DNA from: Mesorhizobium jarvisii
Lineage (GTDB): Bacteria > Pseudomonadota > Alphaproteobacteria > Rhizobiales > Rhizobiaceae
Reading direction: 5' to 3'
NCBI RefSeq assembly: GCF_003601985.1
Contig: NZ_QZXA01000021.1
Coordinates: 1 to 61,998 of the forward strand
DNA length: 61,998 nucleotides
Shown: positions 15,751 to 24,108 of the stretch, piece after piece
Position numbering within the stretch: position 1 is the first letter of the stretch
How the letters are laid out: each line of letters starts with the position of its first letter
Notes under the pieces: model-generated
What the model saw: only the letters and a program-made list of their open reading frames with translations
What the model was told of the DNA's origin: nothing
The model's database searches: none
Program-made: the position numbers and the translations under genes

Positions 15751-15867
15751 TCATTTCAGACCCTTGTCCGGTTTTGGCGGACATTGTCTTGAATCGCCGT
15801 TTTTGCCTTCCCATTTCGATTCCACGCAGCCGGTCTTGGCTGTCTCCAACCGAAGGAATGGGAGAAA

Positions 15868-16350
15868 ATGAACACATCTGCATTGATCCGCCCGGCCTGG
15901 ACGCCGGCAACCATCGCGTTGATGGTGATCGGCTTCATGGTGTTCTGGCCGCTCGGCTTCGCCATGCTCGCCTACATCATCTGGGGCGACCGGCTCGACG
16001 GCTTCAAGCGTGACGTCAACCGTGCGACGGACGGCATCTTCGCCGGCTGCCGCCGCGGTTCCGACAAGGCCGCGCGCTGGGGCAATGGCTCCGCCCGGAC
16101 CGGCAACGTCGCTTTCGACGACTGGCGCGAAAAGGAGCTTGAGCGCCTCGCCGAGGAGCGGCGCAAGCTCGACGACATGCTGACCGAGTTCGACGACTAT
16201 GCCCGCGAACTGCGTCGCGCCAAGGATCAGGACGAGTTCGATCGCTTCATGGCGAAGCGCAACAAGTCGACCGCGCCGGCAAAGACCGATCCGAGCACCG
16301 GCACGACCCCGACCAAGCGCGGCAAGGGCTCGAACCTGCTTGACGACTGA
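15868..16350 (+). CDS. DUF2852 protein with one membrane segment
   Basis: This 160-residue protein matches the alphaproteobacterial DUF2852 layout. It has a short N-terminus, one or two hydrophobic segments (TIALMVIGFMVFWPLGFAML, AYIIWGDRL), then a long charged helical region with coiled-coil character (WREKELERLAEERRKLDDML, EFDDYARELRRAKDQDEFDR). The tail is disordered and basic. The function is unknown. GGGAGAA precedes the ATG and a terminator follows the stop, so it is probably a single-gene unit. Confidence 0.85.
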   Translation: MNTSALIRPAWTPATIALMVIGFMVFWPLGFAMLAYIIWGDRLDGFKRDVNRATDGIFAGCRRGSDKAARWGNGSARTGNVAFDDWREKELERLAEERRKLDDMLTEFDDYARELRRAKDQDEFDRFMAKRNKSTAPAKTDPSTGTTPTKRGKGSNLLDD

Positions 16351-16376
16351 GGCTTTGCGACGAGCCAAGGTACGAT

Positions 16377-16411
16377 GACGGCGTCGCGCGAGCGGCGCCG
16401 TTTCTTTTTTG
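16377..16411 (+). terminator. Rho-independent terminator after the DUF2852 gene
   Basis: A GC-rich stem (CGGCG / CGCCG with further inner GCG/CGC pairing) is followed by TTTCTTTTTT, 27 bases after the stop. Confidence 0.75.
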
Positions 16412-16448
16412 TTCTAGTCGTTTTTCTCGAATCGCGTATCGTCCCGCC

Positions 16449-17207
16449 ATGACCATCGGATTCTTCCGCAATCTGACGAAGCCCAAGGCCACGCCAGTCG
16501 TGGAGCGCGAATATTGCGTCGCCGGTCGCACGCTGCCGCTCAAGATCGTCGAGAGCGCCCGGGCACGGCGCCTGACGCTGCGCATCGATTCCGGCGGCCA
16601 GGGCCTGCGCATCACCGTGCCGCCCGGCCTGCGGCGTGGCGAGGTGGACAGGTTCCTCGACCGCCATCAGGATTGGCTGGAGCAGCGCCTGGCCAAGGTG
16701 CCGACGCGCCCGCAAGTGCGGCCGGGCATCAAGATCCCGATCCGGGGCGTGGCGCACCGCATCGTCCATGAACCGTCGAAGCGCGGCACCGTGACGGTAT
16801 CGCGTGACGAGCGCGGCCCGCTGCTGATCGTGCATGGTGACCGTGTGCACCTGCCGCGCCGCATCGCCGACTTCTTGAAGCGCGAGGCCAAGAAGGAGAT
16901 CGAGAAGCTGGTGGTCAAACACACCGAGGCGCTCGGCAAGCGCGCCAAGGCGATCCGCTACAAGGACACCTCCAGCCGCTGGGGCTCCTGCACCTCGGAA
17001 GGCAATCTCTCCTTCTCCTGGCGCATCATGATGGCGCCGCAGCCTGTGATAAACTACCTCGTGGCGCACGAGGTCGCGCATCTCAAGGAGATGAACCACG
17101 GCCCGAAATTCTGGAAATTGTGCGAAAAACTCTGCCCCGACACCGACCGCTGCAAGGACTGGCTGAAGCGCAACGGCGGTGCGCTGCAGGCGATCGTGTT
17201 CGAGTAG
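16449..17207 (+). CDS. YgjP/SprT-like zinc metallopeptidase (DUF45)
   Basis: The 252-residue product has the DUF45/YgjP architecture. The N-terminal half contains ARRLTLRIDSGGQGLRITVP. The C-terminal metallopeptidase-like domain has SSRWGSCTSEGNLSFSWRI and the zinc motif HEVAHL (H-E-x-x-H) followed by a third ligand region in MNHGPKFWKL. It is annotated as an M48/SprT-type metal-dependent hydrolase, with the biological target unknown. Its stop abuts the end of the convergent small gene at 17208 with no intervening base. Confidence 0.9.
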   Translation: MTIGFFRNLTKPKATPVVEREYCVAGRTLPLKIVESARARRLTLRIDSGGQGLRITVPPGLRRGEVDRFLDRHQDWLEQRLAKVPTRPQVRPGIKIPIRGVAHRIVHEPSKRGTVTVSRDERGPLLIVHGDRVHLPRRIADFLKREAKKEIEKLVVKHTEALGKRAKAIRYKDTSSRWGSCTSEGNLSFSWRIMMAPQPVINYLVAHEVAHLKEMNHGPKFWKLCEKLCPDTDRCKDWLKRNGGALQAIVFE

Positions 17208-17426
17208 TCAGTCGTCATTCGCGGCGTTGAGTTCCTCCGGCCGCAGCCCCTCATCGCCATGATGCGGCCACGGTAGGAAATTCCGGTCGAATTCATCGCT
17301 GCCGAAATAGTCGAGCGCGCGATGCGCCTCGGCGCCGTTGAAGGCGGCCTTGTCCATCAGATGGGCGATGACTTCGCGCGCCTGCGCGATCTTCTGCTTC
17401 AGTTCGGCAACCGTTCTGTCGGCCAT
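17208..17426 (-). CDS. Small conserved protein of unknown function
   Basis: This is a 72-residue protein, MADRTVAELKQKIAQAREVI onward, with an N-terminal amphipathic helix, then RALDYFGSDEFDRNFLPWPH and an acidic tail. I do not recognise a named family. GGGAGA lies at proper spacing before the ATG at 17426; an in-frame ATG further upstream would add residues but lacks a ribosome site. It is divergent from trpF (120-base gap) and ends flush with the YgjP-type gene. It is probably cytosolic. Confidence 0.7.
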   Translation of the reverse strand: MADRTVAELKQKIAQAREVIAHLMDKAAFNGAEAHRALDYFGSDEFDRNFLPWPHHGDEGLRPEELNAANDD

Positions 17427-17546
17427 GATCGTTCTCCCGCCCGGCATGCTGATAATCCCGTCATCAATAGGTAGCGCCTTTGGCCTTGCCGGCAAACAGT
17501 ATGCTTTTTCTCGACTCTGGCTCGATTTCATGCCAATTCCCGCGCC

Positions 17547-18206
17547 ATGGCGCTCGACATCAAAATCTGCGGCTTGAAGACCGACCAGGCAATGGCCGCG
17601 GCGCTCGCCGGCGGTGCCAGCCATGTCGGCTTTATTTTCTTCGCGAAGAGCCCTCGCTATGTCGAGCCGGCTGAAGCCGGCCGCCTGCGCGAAGCCGCGC
17701 GCGGCAAGGCCTTGGCGGTTGCTGTCGCGGTCGACGCCAGCGACGCCTTCCTGGACGCAATCGTCACGGCCATGCAGCCCGACAAGTTGCAGTTGCACGG
17801 CTCCGAACACCCCGAACGGGTGGCTGAACTGAAAGCTCGCTATGGCTTGCCGGTGATGAAGGCGTTGCCACTCAGCGAGGCGGCCGATCTCGACCGGATC
17901 AAGCCATTCATCGGCGTCGCCGACCGCTTCCTGTTCGACGCCAAGCCGCCAAAGGGCTCCGAGTTGCCGGGCGGCAATGGCGTGGCCTTCGACTGGCGCA
18001 TCCTCGCCGGCCTTGACGCCGGCGTCGATTACATGCTTTCCGGTGGGCTCAACGCCGCCAACATCGGCGATGCCCTTCGGCTTGCGAACCCGCCCGGAAT
18101 AGACATTTCCTCAGGCGTCGAAAGCGCGCCGGGCGTCAAGGACCCGGCGTTGATTGAACAGTTTTTCCGGGCCGTCAGGGCAGCGCGCGACAACCGCGCC
18201 GCCTGA
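17547..18206 (+). CDS. trpF: Phosphoribosylanthranilate isomerase
   Basis: This 219-residue (beta/alpha)8 enzyme converts N-(5-phosphoribosyl)anthranilate to the deoxyribulose form in tryptophan synthesis. The catalytic Cys is in DIKICGLKT near the N-terminus and the catalytic Asp in FDAKPPKGS. The phosphate-binding segments are MLSGGLNAANI and GIDISSGVESAPGVKD. It heads the trpF-trpB-trpA-accD-folC run; this order is typical of alphaproteobacteria, in which trp genes are split. An 87-base gap holding a palindromic repeat separates it from trpB. Confidence 0.96.
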   Translation: MALDIKICGLKTDQAMAAALAGGASHVGFIFFAKSPRYVEPAEAGRLREAARGKALAVAVAVDASDAFLDAIVTAMQPDKLQLHGSEHPERVAELKARYGLPVMKALPLSEAADLDRIKPFIGVADRFLFDAKPPKGSELPGGNGVAFDWRILAGLDAGVDYMLSGGLNAANIGDALRLANPPGIDISSGVESAPGVKDPALIEQFFRAVRAARDNRAA

Positions 18207-18220
18207 CCGGCTCAAACCTG

Positions 18221-18267
18221 AGCATGCCCCGGAAAAGTGGTAACCGGTTTTCCGACAAGGACATGCT
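18221..18267. repeat. Palindromic intergenic repeat, type B copy 1
   Basis: AGCATG on the left and CATGCT on the right enclose GGAAAAGTGG and CCGGTTTTCC, which also pair. It lies between trpF and trpB, ending 27 bases before the trpB start. The same inner words appear in reverse orientation in the 39626-39693 element over the end of chvG. Confidence 0.75.
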
Positions 18268-18293
18268 CCCACATCGAGACCAGGAGATCGGCG

Positions 18294-19514
18294 ATGGACC
18301 AGCCGGCGACACCCAATTCCTTCCGCACCGGACCCGACGAGCAGGGCATGTTCGGCATTTTCGGCGGCCGCTTCGTCGCCGAAACGCTGATGCCGCTGAT
18401 CCTCGACCTGGAGCGGCACTGGAACGAGGTCAAGAACGATCCGGATTTCAGGGCTGAGCTCACCGATCTTTCGACCCACTATGCCGGGCGCCCGTCGAAG
18501 CTCTATTTCGCCGAGGGTCTTACGAAGCATCTCGGCGGCGCAAAAGTCTATTTCAAGCGCGAGGACCTGAACCACACCGGGTCGCACAAGATCAACAACT
18601 GCCTCGGCCAGATCCTGCTGGCCAAGCGCATGGGCAAGAAGCGCATCATCGCCGAGACCGGTGCCGGCCAGCATGGCGTGGCGTCCGCCACCGTCGCCGC
18701 CCGCTTCGGCTATCCCTGCGTCGTCTATATGGGCGCCACCGACGTCGCCCGGCAGAGCCCGAACGTGTTCCGCATGAAGCTGCTCGGCGCCGAAGTGCGG
18801 CCGGTCACCGCCGGCCACGGCACGCTGAAGGATGCCATGAACGAAGCCCTTCGTGATTGGGTCACCAATGTCGACGACACCTATTACCTGATCGGCACCG
18901 CCGCCGGCCCGCATCCCTATCCGGAACTGGTGCGCGACTTCCAGTCGGTAATCGGCACCGAGGCGCGCGCGCAGATCCTCGAACGGGAAGGCCGGCTGCC
19001 CGACACCATCATCGCCGCCGTCGGCGGCGGCTCGAATGCCATCGGCCTGTTCCATCCCTTCCTCGACGACAAGGATGTGCGCATCATCGGCATCGAAGCA
19101 GGCGGACGTGGTCTCGACGGCATCGAGCATTGCGCCTCGATGAATGCCGGCTCGCCCGGCGTGCTGCATGGCAACCGCACCTATCTCCTGCAGAACGCCG
19201 ACGGCCAGATCATGGACGGCCATTCGATCTCGGCCGGTCTCGACTATCCCGGCGTCGGCCCGGAACATTCCTGGCTGCGCGATACCGGCCGCGTCGAATA
19301 TGTGCCGATCCTCGATGACGAGGCGCTGGAAGCCTTCAAGCTGACGACGCGCGTCGAAGGCATCATCCCGGCGCTGGAATCGGCGCACGCGATCGCGCAC
19401 GCGGTGCAGATCGTGCCTGCCATGGACAAGGACCAGATCGTCATCGTCAACCTGTCTGGCCGTGGCGACAAGGACGTGCACACGGTGGCCTCGATGCTGG
19501 GCATGGAGATCTAG
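18294..19514 (+). CDS. trpB: Tryptophan synthase beta chain
   Basis: This 406-residue PLP enzyme condenses indole and serine to tryptophan. The Schiff-base lysine is K99 in NHTGSHKINN. The phosphate-binding glycine loop is GGGSNAIG and the indole-tunnel segment is ETGAGQHGVA. The open frame begins earlier (18237) through repeat sequence; the ATG at 18294 has AGGAG upstream and begins the conserved MDQPATPNSFRTGPDEQG. It is followed by trpA after 63 bases. Confidence 0.97.
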   Translation: MDQPATPNSFRTGPDEQGMFGIFGGRFVAETLMPLILDLERHWNEVKNDPDFRAELTDLSTHYAGRPSKLYFAEGLTKHLGGAKVYFKREDLNHTGSHKINNCLGQILLAKRMGKKRIIAETGAGQHGVASATVAARFGYPCVVYMGATDVARQSPNVFRMKLLGAEVRPVTAGHGTLKDAMNEALRDWVTNVDDTYYLIGTAAGPHPYPELVRDFQSVIGTEARAQILEREGRLPDTIIAAVGGGSNAIGLFHPFLDDKDVRIIGIEAGGRGLDGIEHCASMNAGSPGVLHGNRTYLLQNADGQIMDGHSISAGLDYPGVGPEHSWLRDTGRVEYVPILDDEALEAFKLTTRVEGIIPALESAHAIAHAVQIVPAMDKDQIVIVNLSGRGDKDVHTVASMLGMEI

Positions 19515-19577
19515 GCCCTTTGAACAAGTTTCTACTTGGGAGTTGATTATGAGCAAAATTCGTCCAAAGGGCCACAC

Positions 19578-20417
19578 ATGACGACCCGCATCGACCGCCG
19601 CATGGCGAAGCTCAAGACCGAAGGCCGCCCGGCACTCGTCACCTATTTCATGGGCGGCGACCCCGACTACGACACCTCACTTTCGATTATGAAGGCGCTG
19701 CCCGGCGCCGGCTCCGACATCATCGAGCTCGGCATGCCGTTTTCCGACCCGATGGCCGACGGTCCGGCGATCCAGGCGGCGGGCCTGCGGGCGCTGAAAG
19801 GCGGCCAGACGCTGGTCAAGACGCTGAAGATGGCGTCCGAGTTCCGCGCCGGCGACAATGAAACGCCGATCGTGCTGATGGGCTACTACAACCCGATCTA
19901 CATCTATGGCGTCGATCGCTTCCTGAAAGACGCGCTGGCCAGCGGCATCGACGGGCTGATCGTCGTCGACCTGCCGCCGGAAATGGACGAGGAACTCTGC
20001 ATTCCGGCGCTGAAGGCCGGCATCAACTTCATCCGCCTGGCGACGCCGACCACCGACGACAAGCGCCTGCCGAAAGTGCTGCAGAACACCTCCGGCTTCG
20101 TCTACTACGTCTCGATGACCGGCATCACCGGTTCGGCGCTGGCCGACACCGGCAAGGTGGCCGCCGCCGTCACGCGCATCAAGGGCCACACAGACCTGCC
20201 GGTCTGCGTCGGCTTCGGCGTCAAGACCGCCGAACAGGCGCGTGTCATCGGCGCCAATGCCGATGGCGTCGTCGTTGGCACGGCGATCGTCAATGCGGTC
20301 GCCAATGTGCTGGGGCCGAAGGGCGAAAAGACCGCCGACCCGGCCGAGGCCGTCGCCACGCTGGTCAGCGGCCTGGCGCAAGGCGTGCGCTCGGCCCGCC
20401 TTGCTGCCGCCGAATAG
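19578..20417 (+). CDS. trpA: Tryptophan synthase alpha chain
   Basis: This 279-residue TIM-barrel protein cleaves indole-3-glycerol phosphate. The catalytic Glu and Asp are in IIELGMPFSDPMADGP and the phosphate-binding end is GFGVKTAEQ / DGVVVGTAIV. The longer open frame starting at 19536 lacks a ribosome site; AAAGGG precedes the ATG at 19578, which begins MTTRIDRRMAKLKTEGRPAL. It forms the alpha2-beta2 complex with TrpB and passes indole through the channel. Confidence 0.97.
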   Translation: MTTRIDRRMAKLKTEGRPALVTYFMGGDPDYDTSLSIMKALPGAGSDIIELGMPFSDPMADGPAIQAAGLRALKGGQTLVKTLKMASEFRAGDNETPIVLMGYYNPIYIYGVDRFLKDALASGIDGLIVVDLPPEMDEELCIPALKAGINFIRLATPTTDDKRLPKVLQNTSGFVYYVSMTGITGSALADTGKVAAAVTRIKGHTDLPVCVGFGVKTAEQARVIGANADGVVVGTAIVNAVANVLGPKGEKTADPAEAVATLVSGLAQGVRSARLAAAE

Positions 20418-20465
20418 TTTTCCTACGTCTTTAGCCAACTCTTCGTCAGGACAGGAGCCGAAGCG

Positions 20466-21392
20466 ATGAACTGGATCACCAATTACGTTCGCCCGAAGAT
20501 CAATTCGATGCTCGGCCGGCGCACCGACATGCCCGAGAATCTCTGGATCAAGGATCCCGAGACCGGCGAAATGGTGTTCCACAAGGATCTGGAATCCAAT
20601 CAGTTCGTCATCCCGTCTTCCGGCCATCACATGAAGATCTCGGCCAAGGAGCGGCTGAAATACTTCCTCGATGACGGCAGGTACGAGCAGCTCGAAAACC
20701 CCAAGGTTGTGCTGGATCCGCTGAAGTTCCGCGACGAGAAGCGCTACACCGACCGGCTGAAGGACGCCAAGGCCAAGACCGGGCTGGAAGACGCCATCGT
20801 CAACGCGCTGGGCACCATCGAGGGCCTGCCGGTGGTGGTGACGGTGCAGGATTTCGCCTTCATGGGCGGCTCGCTCGGCATGGCGGCGGGCGACGCCATC
20901 GTGCACGCTTTCGAAGTTGCGCTGCAGCGCAAGCGGCCGCTGATCCTGTTCGCCGCTTCTGGCGGCGCCCGCATGCAGGAAGGTATTTTGTCCCTTATGC
21001 AATTGCCGCGCACCACGGTCGGCGTCGACAGGCTGAAGGAAGCCGGCCTTCCCTATATCGTCGTGCTGACCAACCCGACCACCGGCGGCGTCACCGCCTC
21101 CTATGCCATGCTGGGCGACGTGCATATCGCCGAACCGGGCGCGCTGATTGGCTTTGCCGGGCCGCGCGTCATTGAACAGACGATCCGGGAGAAACTGCCG
21201 GACGGCTTCCAGCGCTCCGAATATCTGATGGAGCACGGCATGGTCGACATGGTGGTGTCGCGGCTGGAGATGCGCCAAACGATAGCGCGGCTGTTGAAGA
21301 TGCTGCTCAAGATGCCAGGCGAGCAGAAGCCGCTGGAGCCGGAAATCCTGCCGCCCGCGGTGGTTGCCGCCGAAGCCAGGCCGCAGGCCTGA
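20466..21392 (+). CDS. accD: Acetyl-CoA carboxylase carboxyltransferase subunit beta, zinc ribbon degenerate
   Basis: This 308-residue carboxyltransferase beta chain has the crotonase-like core (MGGSLGMAAGDAIVHAFE, FAASGGARMQEGILSLMQL, PTTGGVTASYAMLGD). It transfers carboxylate from biotin to acetyl-CoA in fatty acid synthesis with AccA and AccBC. The N-terminal C4 zinc ribbon of most bacterial AccD proteins has lost its cysteines: the equivalent positions read WIKDPETGEMVF and FVIPSSGHHM. The trpFBA-accD-folC order is conserved in alphaproteobacteria. The ATG at 20466 has GGAG upstream. Confidence 0.96.
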   Translation: MNWITNYVRPKINSMLGRRTDMPENLWIKDPETGEMVFHKDLESNQFVIPSSGHHMKISAKERLKYFLDDGRYEQLENPKVVLDPLKFRDEKRYTDRLKDAKAKTGLEDAIVNALGTIEGLPVVVTVQDFAFMGGSLGMAAGDAIVHAFEVALQRKRPLILFAASGGARMQEGILSLMQLPRTTVGVDRLKEAGLPYIVVLTNPTTGGVTASYAMLGDVHIAEPGALIGFAGPRVIEQTIREKLPDGFQRSEYLMEHGMVDMVVSRLEMRQTIARLLKMLLKMPGEQKPLEPEILPPAVVAAEARPQA

Positions 21393-21403
21393 CACGACAC
21401 TGT

Positions 21404-21446
21404 GCATGTCGCCCAAAAGTGACCTCGGTTTTGGGAAACGACATGC
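21404..21446. repeat. Palindromic intergenic repeat, type A copy 3
   Basis: GCATGTCG / CGACATGC ends enclose CCCAAAAGTG and CGGTTTTGGG. It begins 11 bases after the accD stop and lies in the 178-base gap before folC. Confidence 0.8.
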
Positions 21447-21570
21447 ATAACGCGGCTTTGGCCGCCGCGAACAGCGATTGCGCCATGTCCATGGCGCGCT
21501 GTAGCCTTTTGATTGCCATGGCCATTCCGGGATTGATTCTGGTGCTTGGGCCATGCGTCGGGATTTTGTC

Positions 21571-22896
21571 ATGACAACGCTTGCCGCCGACCGCGAAATC
21601 GAAGCCCTGATGGCGCTTCACCCGAAAGGCTTCGACCTTTCGCTCGACCGCATCACGCGGCTCTTGGAGCGGCTTGGCAGTCCGCAGGATCTGCTGCCGC
21701 CGGTCATCCACATCGCCGGCACCAACGGCAAGGGTTCCTGCGCCGCCTTTTCTCGCGCGCTGCTTGAAGCCGCCGGCCACCTTGTCCATGTCCACACTTC
21801 GCCGCATCTGGTGAACTGGGCCGAGCGCTACCGGCTGGCCGCCGAAGGCGGCGGCAAACTCGTCGACGATGAGACCTTCGCCGAGGCCATTGCCCGCGTC
21901 GCCAAGGCCAATGACGGCCAGAAGATCACCGTCTTCGAGATCCTCACCGCCGTCACCTTCATCCTGTTTTCCGAACATCCGGCCGAAGCCGCCATCATCG
22001 AGGTCGGCCTCGGTGGCCGCTTCGACGCCACCAATGTTGTCGCCCGGCCCGCCGTGACGGTGATCATGCCGGTGTCGATGGACCATGAAGCCTATCTCGG
22101 CGACCGGGTCGAACTGATCGCTGCCGAAAAGGCCGGCATCATGAAGCGCGGCTGCCCGGTGGTGATCGGCGCGCAGGAAAGCGAGACGGCGCTGCAGGTG
22201 CTGATCGAGACCGCCGAGCGGCTGGAGTGCCCGACCTTCGTCTATGGCCAGGATTTCCTCGCCTTCGAGGAAAACGGCCGCATGGTCTACCAGGACGAGG
22301 ACGGCCTGATGGACCTTCCGCCGCCGCGCCTGCCCGGGCGCCACCAGTTCGCCAATGCGGCCGCCGCGATCGCCGCGGTCAAGGCGGCGGGCTTCGAGAT
22401 CAGCCACCGCGCCGCCGAGAAGGCGATGACCCATGTCGTCTGGCCCGGCCGGATGCAGAAGCTGATGCAAGGCCGGCTGACGGAGCTGGCGCCGAAGGGC
22501 ACCGACATCTGGCTCGACGGCGGCCACAATCCGGGCGCCGGCGTGGTCGTCGCCGAGGCGCTGGCCGAACAGGAAGAGAAGAACCCGCGGCCGCTGTTCC
22601 TCATTTCGGGCATGATCAACACCAAGGACCAGAGCGGCTATTTCCGCGCCTTCAAGGGCCTCGTCCGGCATGTCTACACCGTGCCGGTGAGCCTGAGCGA
22701 TGCCGGCGTGCCGAACGATGAGCTGGCGATCCGGGCCACGGAAGCCGGGCTGACGGCCGAGCCGGTGAGTTCCGTCGCCAACGCGCTGATGCTGCTGCGC
22801 GACACCTGGGACGGCCCGGCGCCGCGCATCCTGATCGGCGGATCACTCTATCTGGCCGGCTTGGTGCTCGCCGAGAATGGCACGCCGCCAACCTGA
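21571..22896 (+). CDS. folC: Bifunctional folylpolyglutamate synthase / dihydrofolate synthase
   Basis: The 441-residue Mur-ligase-fold enzyme adds glutamate to dihydropteroate and to folates. The ATP-binding P-loop is IAGTNGKGSCAAF, the Mur-type motifs VFEILTAVTF and EVGLGGRFDATN are present, and the C-terminal domain has DGGHNPGAG. The open frame allows an ATG at 21553; the MTTLAADREIEALMALHPKG start at 21571 fits the family better, although neither has a strong ribosome site. It is the last long gene of the trp-acc-fol run. Confidence 0.94.
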   Translation: MTTLAADREIEALMALHPKGFDLSLDRITRLLERLGSPQDLLPPVIHIAGTNGKGSCAAFSRALLEAAGHLVHVHTSPHLVNWAERYRLAAEGGGKLVDDETFAEAIARVAKANDGQKITVFEILTAVTFILFSEHPAEAAIIEVGLGGRFDATNVVARPAVTVIMPVSMDHEAYLGDRVELIAAEKAGIMKRGCPVVIGAQESETALQVLIETAERLECPTFVYGQDFLAFEENGRMVYQDEDGLMDLPPPRLPGRHQFANAAAAIAAVKAAGFEISHRAAEKAMTHVVWPGRMQKLMQGRLTELAPKGTDIWLDGGHNPGAGVVVAEALAEQEEKNPRPLFLISGMINTKDQSGYFRAFKGLVRHVYTVPVSLSDAGVPNDELAIRATEAGLTAEPVSSVANALMLLRDTWDGPAPRILIGGSLYLAGLVLAENGTPPT

Positions 22897-22923
22897 GAGC
22901 CTGGCTTGCACAAGGAGCCCGTG

Positions 22924-23343
22924 ATGATCAAGGTGAAGCAGCTCGCCCATGTCTGCATTTTCGCGCATGATCTGGAAGCAACGCGCAGTTTCTACCGCGA
23001 CGTGCTCGGCATGGACACAAGGTTCAATTTCCTGCGCGACGGCAAGATTTTCGGCTTCTATCTCGATTGCGGCGGCGGCAGCCACGTCGAGGTGTTCCAG
23101 AAGGAAGCCACCACCTATAGCGAACTCAACCAGATCAACCATTTCTGCCTTGAGGTCGAAAACATCGACGCGGCGATCGCCCACATCAAGTCGAAGGGCG
23201 TCGACGTCACGGCCAAGAAGCATGCCTGCGACGACACCTTTCAGGCCTGGATACGCGATCCCAACGGCGTGAAGATCGAGCTGTTCGAATACACCGCCAA
23301 AAGCGCGCAGTTCGTCGGCGGCGACCGTATCGCCGACTGGTGA
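22924..23343 (+). CDS. VOC-family (glyoxalase-like) protein
   Basis: The protein is 139 residues with two beta-alpha-beta-beta-beta units. Metal-ligand type positions are seen in QLAHVCIFAHDLEATRSFYR (His), GGSHVEVFQ, INHFCLEVEN (His) and KIELFEY (Glu). Members include lyases, isomerases and extradiol-type dioxygenases; the substrate here is unknown. A TTG 18 bases upstream is in frame, but AAGGAG is spaced for the ATG at 22924. It follows folC by 27 bases and is probably in the same transcript. Confidence 0.87.
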   Translation: MIKVKQLAHVCIFAHDLEATRSFYRDVLGMDTRFNFLRDGKIFGFYLDCGGGSHVEVFQKEATTYSELNQINHFCLEVENIDAAIAHIKSKGVDVTAKKHACDDTFQAWIRDPNGVKIELFEYTAKSAQFVGGDRIADW

Positions 23344-23354
23344 CTAGACATGCT

Positions 23355-23768
23355 TCAGAAATTCCATGGTGAGATCAGGTCCAGGCTGGTGGTGCCGAAG
23401 TCGTTGAGATTTCGGGTTGCCAGCCGGCCTCCATTCACGCGCGCTATCGCCGCGATCATGCCATCGGGAGCCGACATGCCGCGACCTTGGCGTGTCGCGG
23501 CCCCCATGATCTCGCCGTAAGCCAAGGCAGCCTCTTCCGTCAGTCCAAAAATCCGGTCGGCAAATCGATGCCGCCATCGGGAAAGTCCCTGTTCCAGCCG
23601 ATCCGCACGCTTGTCAGGTCGTATCTTTTGAATACCGAAGGCGACTTCAGCAATCGTCACCGTGGGAAGCGCCAGTTCGGCGTCATTGCGCACAAGCCAC
23701 GCCAGCACGGCTGGATCCGGCGTCTTCTTCAGAGACTCCGAAATCACGTTGGTATCGACGAAAATCAA
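23355..23768 (-). CDS. PIN-domain toxin of a type II toxin-antitoxin system (VapC/FitB-like)
   Basis: This 137-residue PIN ribonuclease begins MIFVDTNVISESLKKTPDPA, with D5 the first metal ligand. The Glu is in TIAEVAFGIQKI and the further Asp residues in SAPDGMIAAIA and ATRNLNDFG. The sequence is closest in look to FitB/VapC proteins. Its start overlaps the antitoxin stop by four bases (ATGA), as usual for vapBC/fitAB. The expected activity is cleavage of tRNA or another structured RNA when free of antitoxin. It converges on the VOC gene. Confidence 0.92.
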   Translation of the reverse strand: MIFVDTNVISESLKKTPDPAVLAWLVRNDAELALPTVTIAEVAFGIQKIRPDKRADRLEQGLSRWRHRFADRIFGLTEEAALAYGEIMGAATRQGRGMSAPDGMIAAIARVNGGRLATRNLNDFGTTSLDLISPWNF

Positions 23769-24013
23769 AGCTCAATTCCTGAATGAACCTCACGACCTTG
23801 GCGAATAACGTTCTCCAGATCGATGTCGACGCCACTGCTTGCGGTCAGGCTGGCATAGAAGATGGAAGCAGGTTCGCGGCCAGCCTCTCGAATCTCGTAG
23901 GATTCAAGCGCGCGTTCGACCACGTCGGCTATCGAGCGGTTCTCGCGACGAGCAAGCCTATGAGCCAGGTCACGTGCTTTCGCGCTGCGGACCGAGAGCT
24001 GTGGTTCGGCCAT
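23765..24013 (-). CDS. Ribbon-helix-helix antitoxin (FitA/VapB-like)
   Basis: This 82-residue antitoxin has an N-terminal ribbon-helix-helix (AEPQLSVRSAKARDLAHRLA, RRENRSIADVVERALESYE) for DNA binding and a C-terminal tail that should wrap the PIN toxin. AAAGGGAG precedes the ATG and is itself part of a perfect inverted repeat (24021-24037). A second perfect inverted repeat lies further upstream (24058-24081). Both are candidate operators for the autorepression usual in these systems. Confidence 0.9.
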   Translation of the reverse strand: MAEPQLSVRSAKARDLAHRLARRENRSIADVVERALESYEIREAGREPASIFYASLTASSGVDIDLENVIRQGREVHSGIEL

Positions 24014-24020
24014 TTAAGAC

Positions 24021-24081
24021 TCCCTTTGGAAAAGGGAATATAAGCCTACGCGTCTCTGCCATCAAGATGGCACTTGATGGC
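24021..24081 (-). promoter_or_regulatory. Candidate autoregulatory operators of the toxin-antitoxin pair
   Basis: Two perfect inverted repeats are present. TCCCTTT-GGA-AAAGGGA (24021-24037) covers the antitoxin ribosome site. GCCATCAAG / CTTGATGGC with a six-base centre (24058-24081) lies upstream. RHH antitoxins bind such palindromes. The assignment is inference from position and symmetry. Confidence 0.55.
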
Positions 24082-24108
24082 GTGCCATCTCATGCGCGAT
24101 GAGCCTGC

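Noticed and set aside
19677..21572. 631-codon minus-strand frame opposite trpA and accD
   Set aside because: It spans two well-identified genes on the other strand plus a palindromic repeat.
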